The translations under genes and the position numbers were made by a program. Shown here piece after piece: positions 9,156-16,877 of a DNA stretch of 37,114 nt; positions within the stretch are counted from its first letter, which is position 1, and every line of letters starts with the position of its first letter. The notes under the pieces are model-generated. The model worked only from the letters and a program-made list of their open reading frames with translations. It was not told the DNA's origin and searched no databases. Origin of the DNA: Burkholderia sp. E7m39 (GTDB taxonomy: Bacteria > Pseudomonadota > Gammaproteobacteria > Burkholderiales > Burkholderiaceae); NCBI GenBank assembly GCA_001319865.1, contig BBSL01000039.1, positions 1 through 37,114 of the forward strand, read 5' to 3'.

Positions 9156-10642
9156 GCCGGGATCGCGGCGCTCGCGGATTGCGTTGCGTCTTGCGCTGCA
9201 TCGCGCGCTGCATCGCGCGCGGCCAGCAAGACCGCCGCGAGCTTTTGCGCATGCACACGCAGTTCAGGCACGGCAATCGCCTCCCAGTCCCGCGCCTTCA
9301 GCATCGGACCGATGTAGCGCAGCCAGGACTGTGCGCAATCCGCCGCGTCGAGCGTCGCGTAGTGTGCGTCGACGCGCAGCCCGAGGCCGAGCGGGTCTGC
9401 TTGCAGATGACCTTGCTGGAGCAGTTGTTTCAGCAAGGGCATGTTGCTTTGCATCAGATCGCTGCTGGGACCCGTGCAGTTGATAACCAGATCGAACCGT
9501 CGCGTTTCCATCTCGCCCGAGCCGCGCAAACGGAAGGTCACTTCGGCGCGTCCATCGTCGGAACTGATGCGTGCCGAGCGGATACGGGCGGCCAGCGTGT
9601 CCAGGCGGCCGGCCTGTTTCAGTTCATGCACGAGCTCGGCCGCTTCCGGCGCGCATCGGTGCCGCAGGACATCCCAGTACGGACGCACGTGACGAAGGAA
9701 GCGGCGCTTGTCGGACTGTCCGAGTGCTTGCCACAGCGCTGGTGTATGTGCGCGCAGCGAGCCAATGACATCGCGCCAGTCGTGCCTTTCTTCGATCGCA
9801 GCGGCTATCGCGGCGCGCAGCACGCGCGTTTGGCCGCGCAACGTCGAACCCATGTTGCTCGCGAGTGCGGCACCGTCGGGCTTGCTGCCCGAAGCTGGTG
9901 CACCTTCAGGACGATGGCTTTGCTGCACGAGGCCGCGACGCGACACGCAGACGATCGGCCCAGTATGACCGAGCTGGTTCAGCGAGGTCAGCACATCGAG
10001 CGCGGTCAGGCTGTTGCCGACCAGGAGCACGCTTGCGCCTCGATGCACGTCGTGCAGGCGCTCATCCGCCCACGGATCAGCGATGTAATGGTGGCCGAGG
10101 GCATCGATATCCGCGCACGGCGACACAGTGGCGGGCGGGAAGTGCCCGAAGGCCAGCACCACCGTGTCGCATTCGAGCTGGTTGCCGTCGTCAAGCGTGA
10201 GTAATGTGCGATCCGGATGGCTGGCGCCGCCGCGCGACAGCGCGAGCACTTCTCCCGTCAGCCGTTCCAGTGTGGCGTGACGGCTCGCGCCGAGGCCAGA
10301 CTCGGTGCTGGAGAGCAACGCTTCCAGATAGGCGCCGTAGAGCGCGCGCGGCACGAAGCTGTGAGGTGCCACGCATGGATCGGCCCAGCGGCAATAGTCG
10401 AGAAAGTCATTCGGCGCTTCAGGCAGCGCGCTCATGTTGCCGGCCGGCACGTTCAGGAGGTGCCCCGGGCTGCGCGTGCCGTAAGCGAGCCCGCGCGCCA
10501 CGCGTCCCGATTTGTTGACCAGCACGATGCGCAGCGGCGTGCGCGTCTGTCGCATCAACTGCACGGCGGTCATCGCACCGCTAAAGCCGGCGCCAATGAT
10601 GACGATGGTGTAAGGCCGCATGAGATGAGGCGGTGTCGTCAT
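9152..10642 (-). CDS. FAD/NAD(P)-binding protein, YdhS-like (COG4529 type)
   Basis: A roughly 496-residue flavoprotein of the NAD_binding_9 type. The dinucleotide-binding signature [14 protein letters not shown] is at the N-terminus, and a second nucleotide motif, [16 protein letters not shown], is about 200 residues on. [11 protein letters not shown] is a typical FAD-contact segment in the C-terminal half. Members are cytoplasmic oxidoreductases of mostly unknown substrate, related to flavin monooxygenases. Three starts are possible (GTG 10663, ATG 10642, ATG 10621). None has a clear ribosome site, and 10642 is a compromise. It is the only minus-strand gene in the 0-19 kb region and ends four bases into cysNC. 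It may be an unrelated insertion, or may modify a sugar; context does not decide. Confidence 0.82.
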   Translation of the reverse strand: MTTPPHLMRPYTIVIIGAGFSGAMTAVQLMRQTRTPLRIVLVNKSGRVARGLAYGTRSPGHLLNVPAGNMSALPEAPNDFLDYCRWADPCVAPHSFVPRALYGAYLEALLSSTESGLGASRHATLERLTGEVLALSRGGASHPDRTLLTLDDGNQLECDTVVLAFGHFPPATVSPCADIDALGHHYIADPWADERLHDVHRGASVLLVGNSLTALDVLTSLNQLGHTGPIVCVSRRGLVQQSHRPEGAPASGSKPDGAALASNMGSTLRGQTRVLRAAIAAAIEERHDWRDVIGSLRAHTPALWQALGQSDKRRFLRHVRPYWDVLRHRCAPEAAELVHELKQAGRLDTLAARIRSARISSDDGRAEVTFRLRGSGEMETRRFDLVINCTGPSSDLMQSNMPLLKQLLQQGHLQADPLGLGLRVDAHYATLDAADCAQSWLRYIGPMLKARDWEAIAVPELRVHAQKLAAVLLAARDAARDAAQDATQSASAAIPA

Positions 10643-10663
10643 TGAGAGAGATATCGGATGCAC

Positions 10664-10983
10664 TTTGCCAGAGTGCTAATTTGAACACTCATCGTCAAAG
10701 TCAAAGCGCGGAACAAAGTATTCTTTGGTGTCCATTTCATCTCATTGACCAGACCGGTGCATGGCCTGCGCAAGTACAGGGAGCAACGGTATCGAGCGGT
10801 ATCGGCGGAGCCCGGACGTCCCGGCTGGAAACGGCCCTTAGACTCGGTCCACGCAGTGTTGAGCGGGTACCCGAGACCCGGATGCAAGGGCGGAATAGAG
10901 CGCGTTTTGGCAACCAGTTCGGCCCTTTGGCCGCAAAGTCGGCCGATACAATGAGCGCGGTAAGAAGTGGGTCAATTCTGTGA
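10664..10983. other. Divergent intergenic region, no gene seen
   Basis: About 320 bp between the divergent flavoprotein and sulfotransferase-fusion genes. No convincing ORF or RNA gene was found. TACAAT at 10947-10952 is a fair -10 box for the plus-strand gene, but no matching -35 at normal spacing is visible. An 8-base direct repeat (GGTATCG with flanks) occurs twice near 10790-10806. Confidence 0.4.
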
Positions 10984-10995
10984 GTGGAAATCTTA

Positions 10996-13545
10996 ATGGA
11001 CATGAACGCGAGGCCGGAAATCATCGAAGCCGGCAAGCTGATCGTAGTGCTGGGCATGCACCGGAGCGGAACGAGCGCGACGACGCGAGCCCTGATGGCA
11101 TTGGGAGCAGATCTGGGCGAACGGCTGCTGAAGCCCCTCGCCGGCGTCAACGACAAAGGATTTTTTGAAGACGTCGATATTCTGACGATCAACATCGAAT
11201 TGCTGGCTGCCGCTGGCGTCGATTGGCATACCGTCGGCAGCGTCGATCTTTCGCGAATCGACCCACTGAAGTTCGACCAGTTGCGGCTAAGGGCGGTGAG
11301 CGCGGTGCGCGCGAAGTGCAAGGGACGCATTTTCGCATTGAAGGATCCGCGGCTGTCCCGTCTGATGCCGTTCTGGGAGCCGGTATTCGAGAGCGCGGGC
11401 GTGGATGTCCGGTATGTGATCGCGGTGCGCAACCCGATCAGCGTTGCGCAGTCTTTGGCGAAACGCGATCGCTTCGGCGAGGAAAAGTCCTACCTGCTGT
11501 GGCTCGCGCATGTGGTTCCCGCCCTTACCAGCACGCGCGGCAAAGTGCGGACACTGGTCGACTACGATCGCCTGCTCGACGACCCGAAGAATCAGTTGCG
11601 ACGCATGGCGTCTCAATTGGGGTTGTCGGTGGATGGCGAGCAGCTGGAAACCTTCGGCTCGGATTTCGTCGACGAGGGGCTGCGGCATACACGATTCACC
11701 GTGCAGGACGTGAACGCAATCCGCTCTGCACCATCGGCCGTCAAACGCCTTTTCGCTGAACTGGATGAAGCGTGCCGGACGGGCGAGCAGGCGGACGGCT
11801 TCGAGGCATGTGTCGAGGCCGGCGAGCATTTCCTTGCCGATCTCGATCCTTTGCTGCGCTATGAAGTGCGGGTGCAACGATTCGCCGAACAGCAGAATGC
11901 CGCAATCAAGCTGCGGGATCAGCAGATTACGGCATTGGTCGATCTCGTGTCGAAACGCGACCAGCGCATCGTCGAACTGGAACAGGAAGCGGCCAGCGGG
12001 CGAAATCATCCGCTGGTGCAGCAACCGAAGCCAGCCGCTTCGAACGTTCGTGTTGCATCGTTGAGCGGAATCGTGCCCGCGGCACCCGGCGGCGCGCCGG
12101 CCGCAGTGGCATCGGCGGTAGCCGCGTCAAAAGCGAGCGAACGGCGCCCCATCTTCTCGTTCATTGTCGATGCAGATCCGAAATTCGCCTACGAGGGTTA
12201 CCATCTCGCGCGTTCGCTGATCGAGCATAGCTGCGACCGCGCATCGGACGTCCACGTGCAGTTCACACCGGAGGTGGGAAAAGAGATTCGCCGCCTGTTC
12301 GGCGACCTCGGATGCACGTTGCACGAGATCCAGCGCTTTGGCGATGGGCGCTACTGCAACAAGCTTGCGCAGTTGGGCAACCTGCATGATTTCGACTGCA
12401 CGCATGCCGTGCTGCTCGATACCGACATGATCGCGGTAGACGACCTGCGTCCTCACCTGAAAGACGATGCGCTGACCGCGAAGATGGTCGACTTCCCCAA
12501 TCCTCCCGTTGAGGTGCTCGCGGAAATCGCGCAACTGGCCGGTCTTCAGGTACTGCCGATGCTCGTGCCTGCCGACGGTAGCAACCAGCAAACTTACCTC
12601 GCCAATTGCAACGGCGGTTTCTACGGCATTCCGAAGGCGCTGATGCGCCGTGTCGATGACGAATGGCGCAAATGGGCGCTGTGGCTGCTCGATCACATCG
12701 AGCCGCTCGCGAAGTGCGGCAAGGCCCATCACGTCGATCAGGTCGCCATGTGGCTGGCGAAGTGGCTGGGAAACATCCCTTTTCGTGCGGCGCCCGCCAA
12801 CGTCAACTACTTCCTGCATTTCGACGGAATGCACCAGTATTTCGACGACAGCGCCGGCATCGCGCTGCTGCACTACCACGACGCGAGCCTGAACGTCGTG
12901 GGCAAGATCGAGCCCAAGGCGCAACTGGACGAGCGCGCCCGCGCCGCCGTCGCGAAGGCGAACGATCAGATCGGCCGCGGATTCGAGAACACGACGTTCT
13001 GGAACTTCCGTTATTCGCGCTTTCCCGAACGCGGGTCCGGCGTCGGATCGCGCGGGGAAAACATGCTGTACAAGCGGGAGTTGCTGGTGCAGAACGGGAT
13101 CGAGAGCCGCCCGAGCGTGCTGGATGTCGGCTGCGGCGACCTGGAAATGCTCAAGGAGCTGACAATCCAGAACTATCTGGGGATCGATTCGTCACGCGAA
13201 GCCCTGCAGCTTGGGCGACGGACGAGGCCGGACTGGGAGTTCATCCATACGGACGACCTGGCGAGCCGAAAGCCCGCGGCCCGCGACATGGTGCTGTGCT
13301 TTGAGGTCCTGATTCATCAGCCGACGGAAGAGGCGTACCGGAAACTGGTCGAGTTCCTTGCCGGGTCCACGAGCGGGACGCTGCTGGTGTCCGGGTACGA
13401 AGAAGACTACCGGGGACGCAAGTCGAACTCGATGGTGCACTTTTACGAGCCACTGTCCGCTTCGCTGAAAAAAACGGGCAAATTCTCATCGATTCGCCCA
13501 ATCGGCGCGCATTCCGATGTCGTCGTGCTTCGCTGCGACGTTTGA
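10996..13545 (+). CDS. Three-domain sulfotransferase / glycosyltransferase / methyltransferase fusion
   Basis: An 849-residue multidomain protein. Residues 15-230 look like a P-loop sulfotransferase: GMHRSGTS at 20-27 is the 5'-phosphosulfate loop, ALKDPRLSRL follows, and RNPISVAQSLAKR near 145 matches the 3'-phosphate region of PAPS-dependent enzymes. A helical segment near 300-345 and a Pro/Ala-rich linker lead to a GT8-like domain (about 385-640) with AVLLDTDMIAVDD near 475 and NCNGGFYGIP. The C-terminus (about 690-849) is a class I methyltransferase with SVLDVGCGDLEM near 709. It could sulfate, extend and methylate one glycan. GTG at 10984 is an alternative start; ATG 10996 has GTGGA upstream. 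The PAPS donor would come from cysD-cysNC 1.8 kb upstream. The GT8 assignment is by motif and less certain than the other two. Confidence 0.82.
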   Translation: MDMNARPEIIEAGKLIVVLGMHRSGTSATTRALMALGADLGERLLKPLAGVNDKGFFEDVDILTINIELLAAAGVDWHTVGSVDLSRIDPLKFDQLRLRAVSAVRAKCKGRIFALKDPRLSRLMPFWEPVFESAGVDVRYVIAVRNPISVAQSLAKRDRFGEEKSYLLWLAHVVPALTSTRGKVRTLVDYDRLLDDPKNQLRRMASQLGLSVDGEQLETFGSDFVDEGLRHTRFTVQDVNAIRSAPSAVKRLFAELDEACRTGEQADGFEACVEAGEHFLADLDPLLRYEVRVQRFAEQQNAAIKLRDQQITALVDLVSKRDQRIVELEQEAASGRNHPLVQQPKPAASNVRVASLSGIVPAAPGGAPAAVASAVAASKASERRPIFSFIVDADPKFAYEGYHLARSLIEHSCDRASDVHVQFTPEVGKEIRRLFGDLGCTLHEIQRFGDGRYCNKLAQLGNLHDFDCTHAVLLDTDMIAVDDLRPHLKDDALTAKMVDFPNPPVEVLAEIAQLAGLQVLPMLVPADGSNQQTYLANCNGGFYGIPKALMRRVDDEWRKWALWLLDHIEPLAKCGKAHHVDQVAMWLAKWLGNIPFRAAPANVNYFLHFDGMHQYFDDSAGIALLHYHDASLNVVGKIEPKAQLDERARAAVAKANDQIGRGFENTTFWNFRYSRFPERGSGVGSRGENMLYKRELLVQNGIESRPSVLDVGCGDLEMLKELTIQNYLGIDSSREALQLGRRTRPDWEFIHTDDLASRKPAARDMVLCFEVLIHQPTEEAYRKLVEFLAGSTSGTLLVSGYEEDYRGRKSNSMVHFYEPLSASLKKTGKFSSIRPIGAHSDVVVLRCDV

Positions 13546-13558
13546 GATTCGATCGAAT

Positions 13559-14893
13559 ATGATTACGACCATCATCCTGAACTGGAACCGGGCTGCGCTG
13601 CTGCAGCGGGCTGTCGACAGCTATCTGGCGACGGCGGGCGCCGATCGTGAACTGTTCGTCGTCGACAACGGAAGCAGCGACGGGTCGCGTGAGTATCTGC
13701 AGGCGCTCGAGCGGAATCGACCGGAAGTCAAGGTTATCTGCCTCGATAGCAACGAAGGCGGCATGGCATACAACCGCGCAATCGAGCAGGCGCGCGGCGA
13801 GTTGATCCATTTGAGCGAGAACGACCAGATATTCTTGCCGGGCTGGTTCGAGCACGTGCAGGAATCGTTCGCCTGCTTTCCGAAGCTGGGACAGCTCTCG
13901 CTGATTCACGACATGCCGACGGATGACGAGGCAGCGGGGCCACAAGGCGCGGATCTGGCGTTTTCGAATGGCAAGATTCTTTATCAGGCTCATCACAATG
14001 TGCTGACGTCGTCGATTCTCCGCGGCGAAATATTCCGGCAGCACGGCGTGCGGCTCTCGAATATCGAGCGCGGCGCCTTCAAGTTTCCCAACGACGTGAA
14101 GCTGTCTGCCGATGTTCGTGCCGCCGGTTTCGGCGTTGCATTTTCAGACCGGTACTACGTTCGCAACGTCGGACATGAAACCGAGGAAATGGAGCAAAAC
14201 CCGGCTTATTACGAGGAGAACTACGCGAGCAAGCCGTGGCTGGGGATTGCGGGCATGCGAACCAAAATGGCCCAGCAAAAAGCCATGCCTCGGCCGCAGC
14301 GCGCATCGTTCAGCCTGCGCGACCGGCATGCCGTTCCGGAAAAGACGCCTCATTCGGTCAAGGGTATTCCGGCAAGAATCTGGTCACGCTTCGACGACTA
14401 CACGGCTGAAACCGAGGTGGTCGATTTCCTGCATGCGCTGGTGCGGCTGGTGAAGCCTGTGCACGTGCTGGAAACGGGAACGTGGATTGGCTTGTCCGCG
14501 AGCGCCATCGCGATGGCGCAACGGGCGAACGGGTTCGGCCGCCTCACCACGCTCGAAATCAATGCGGATGTGCATGCCACTGCCCAGCGCAATTTCAGGC
14601 ACTACGGCGTCGACCAGATCGTCGACGCACACCTCGGTTGCAGCCTCGAACACACGCCGGAACACAAGATCGACATGCTGATTCTGGACGCGGACCCGGC
14701 GCAGCGGGCGGCCGAGTTTGCGCGCTTCAGGCCGATGTTGAATCCGGGCTCATTCGTGGTCTTGCGCGATACGGCGGAATCGCACGGGTCGGGCATCGGC
14801 GCCGTCGGGCATCTGATCGGCTCGGGCGAACTCGTTGCCGCGATCAACTTTCCCACCCCGCGCGGGCTGTTCGTCGGCATGCTGCGAGGCTAG
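13559..14893 (+). CDS. Glycosyltransferase family 2 fused to a methyltransferase
   Basis: A 444-residue two-domain protein. The N-terminal half is GT2: TTIILNWNRAALLQRAV, VVDNGSSDGSREYL and the motif LSENDQIFLPGW, where the usual DxD is changed to END. The C-terminal part (from about residue 285) is a SAM-dependent methyltransferase of the Methyltransf_24/3 type: VHVLETGTWIGLSASAIAMA, then TTLEINADV and MLILDADPAQ. The ATG at 13559 is chosen because the conserved strand begins directly after it; an upstream GTG-type extension (13517) would overlap the preceding gene. It starts 13 bp after the fusion gene at 10996, so both are likely co-transcribed. The probable role is adding and then methylating a sugar of the same glycan (inference). 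Confidence 0.8.
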   Translation: MITTIILNWNRAALLQRAVDSYLATAGADRELFVVDNGSSDGSREYLQALERNRPEVKVICLDSNEGGMAYNRAIEQARGELIHLSENDQIFLPGWFEHVQESFACFPKLGQLSLIHDMPTDDEAAGPQGADLAFSNGKILYQAHHNVLTSSILRGEIFRQHGVRLSNIERGAFKFPNDVKLSADVRAAGFGVAFSDRYYVRNVGHETEEMEQNPAYYEENYASKPWLGIAGMRTKMAQQKAMPRPQRASFSLRDRHAVPEKTPHSVKGIPARIWSRFDDYTAETEVVDFLHALVRLVKPVHVLETGTWIGLSASAIAMAQRANGFGRLTTLEINADVHATAQRNFRHYGVDQIVDAHLGCSLEHTPEHKIDMLILDADPAQRAAEFARFRPMLNPGSFVVLRDTAESHGSGIGAVGHLIGSGELVAAINFPTPRGLFVGMLRG

Positions 14894-15059
14894 CCGAACC
14901 CGCCCCGGCATCGGCACATAGTTGAATTGTGCCGGTTTGCCCATCCTGTTCCATCGATTGCAGCCAGGCCGCTGCCGCCAGAATGCTCTTGACGTGCAGC
15001 CTGGCACGCACCTGAACATTTTGCTGCTCCAACATCGTTTCCGCTGGAAGTCCACACCC

Positions 15060-16877
15060 ATGAGCGAATTGAATCTTGCCGACTTGAGCAATGAACCGGT
15101 CGCGGCGCGCCTCGCGCATGCCAAGGCTCTCTGCAATGCGGAACGCTTCGACGAGGCCGACGAACTGTGCCGTATGGTATTGACGGTGGAGCCGTCGAAC
15201 TCGATCGCGCTGTATCAGCGAGGCCTGATCGCGTATCGCCGCGGCCAATACGAATTCGCTGCTGAGCATATGATGGACGCGATCAGCAACGATCCCCAAC
15301 CGGATTACTACTTCACGCTCGGCAACGTGATGGCTGCGCATAACCGATCTCAGGCCGCGGCCGAATGTTTCCGGATCGCCGCGCAGTTGCGGCCGGATCA
15401 CGCGGATACCTACAACAATCTTGGCACCGCGCAGCGTGCGTTGAAGCAATATCGCGACGCGGTCGATTCGTTTTGCCGGGTTCTGGAACTGCAGCCGGAA
15501 AATGGTCGGGCGTACAACAATCTCGCCAACACGCTGCTGGAAATGAACGAATTGCCCGCCGCGCTGGAAGCATGGCAATTGGCCCAGTCGCTGGCGCCGG
15601 GCTTCTCCGAACCGCACAGCAACCGCTTGTTCGCTCTGCACTACAGCGACACGACCACCCCGCGCCAGTATCTGGAAGAGGTGAAGCGCTTTTCGGATCT
15701 GGCCGCAAACACGATCCAGCCGTTCAAGAGCTGGCTGGTGGGAACGGCGCCGCGTACTGACAGGCCGTTGCGGGTCGGCATCGTGTCGGGCGACCTTCGC
15801 GCGCATCCCGTCGGCTATTTCCTCGAAAGCGTCGTGCGCAATCTCGATGCTCGACGCGTCGAGCTGATCGCCTATTCGAGCTACCGGCTCGAAGATGAGC
15901 TGACCGCGCGTCTGAAGCCCTGCTTCGCGGAATGGCACGATATTTCCGGGTTGAGCGAAATCGCCGCGGCACAGCAGATCCGCAGCGACCGGATCGACGT
16001 GCTAATCGACGCATCCGGTCACACGACGTATAACCGTCTGATGGTATTCGCATGGAAGCCCGCCCCGATCCAGGTTAGCTGGCCGGGCTACTTCGCCAGC
16101 ACTGGGTTGGAAGCGATCGACTACGTGCTGGGCGACGGGTACACATTGCCCGAGAACGAAGCATCGCATTTCGTCGAGAAGCCGTGGCGGTTGCCAGAGA
16201 GCTACTTGTGCTTCACGCCGCCGGTATCGTCCATCGAAGTGGCGCCGCTGCCGCTCAAGCAAAATGGCCATGTGACGTTCGGCTACTTCGGTTTGCTGAC
16301 GAAAGTGACCGACGCCGTGGTGGCGACGTGGGCCGCGATCCTGCAGAGCGTACCCGGCGCAAAACTGTTCCTGAAGTCGGGGCAACTCGACATCGAAGAT
16401 GTGCGCGCGTCGACGCTCGCCCGTTTCGCCACATGCGGGATCAGCGCGGACCGGATGATTCTGGAAGGTTTCTCGGCTCGCGAGGCATATCTGCAGGCGT
16501 TCAACCGTGTCGATATCTCGCTCAGTCCATTTCCGTATCCGTCGGGCACGACGGCAGCGGAAAGCCTCTGGATGGGCGTGCCGGTGCTGGGCCTGAAAGG
16601 GGAACGCTTTGTGTCGCATATCGTGGAAAGCGTCGTGCATACAGCGGGGCTCGGCGAAGCCTGGATCGCGAACGATCGTGTTGACTATATCGACCGTGCT
16701 ATCGCACACGCTGCGGATGCGCAGACACTGGGCGCATTGCGCGCGGGCTTACGTACCCAGTTGCTGGCATCGCCGCTGTGCAACGCGCAACGCTTCGCCC
16801 GTCACCTCGAAGATGCATTGCACGGAATGTGGTACGACTATCTGGCCAAGCGCCTGCTGACGAAACGCGAGGTATGA
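15060..16877 (+). CDS. SPINDLY-type O-linked GlcNAc transferase (second copy)
   Basis: A 605-residue protein with N-terminal TPR repeats (about residues 20-190; NNLGTAQRALKQYRDAVDSF is a clear unit) and a GT41 half beginning at RPLRVGIVSGDL. The catalytic His-Pro pair falls at about residue 249 (RAHPVGYFLES) and the conserved Lys near 415 (GLLTKVTDAVV). FPYPSGTTAAESLWMGVPV is the nucleotide-sugar binding block. The frame is open 46 codons further upstream, but MSELNLADLS at 15060 is the natural TPR-protein start, with GGAAG upstream. It shares a 4-base ATGA overlap with the next, closely related gene, so they are translationally coupled and probably arose by duplication. It should transfer GlcNAc or a similar sugar to Ser/Thr of a cytoplasmic protein; the acceptor is unknown. 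Confidence 0.9.
   Translation: MSELNLADLSNEPVAARLAHAKALCNAERFDEADELCRMVLTVEPSNSIALYQRGLIAYRRGQYEFAAEHMMDAISNDPQPDYYFTLGNVMAAHNRSQAAAECFRIAAQLRPDHADTYNNLGTAQRALKQYRDAVDSFCRVLELQPENGRAYNNLANTLLEMNELPAALEAWQLAQSLAPGFSEPHSNRLFALHYSDTTTPRQYLEEVKRFSDLAANTIQPFKSWLVGTAPRTDRPLRVGIVSGDLRAHPVGYFLESVVRNLDARRVELIAYSSYRLEDELTARLKPCFAEWHDISGLSEIAAAQQIRSDRIDVLIDASGHTTYNRLMVFAWKPAPIQVSWPGYFASTGLEAIDYVLGDGYTLPENEASHFVEKPWRLPESYLCFTPPVSSIEVAPLPLKQNGHVTFGYFGLLTKVTDAVVATWAAILQSVPGAKLFLKSGQLDIEDVRASTLARFATCGISADRMILEGFSAREAYLQAFNRVDISLSPFPYPSGTTAAESLWMGVPVLGLKGERFVSHIVESVVHTAGLGEAWIANDRVDYIDRAIAHAADAQTLGALRAGLRTQLLASPLCNAQRFARHLEDALHGMWYDYLAKRLLTKREV

Noticed and set aside
10942..10949. GCCGATAC, close to the sigma-28 -10 box, upstream of the sulfotransferase fusion
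   Set aside because: No TAAA at the required 15-base spacing (the bases there are CCCT), so it is not called as a sigma-28 promoter.
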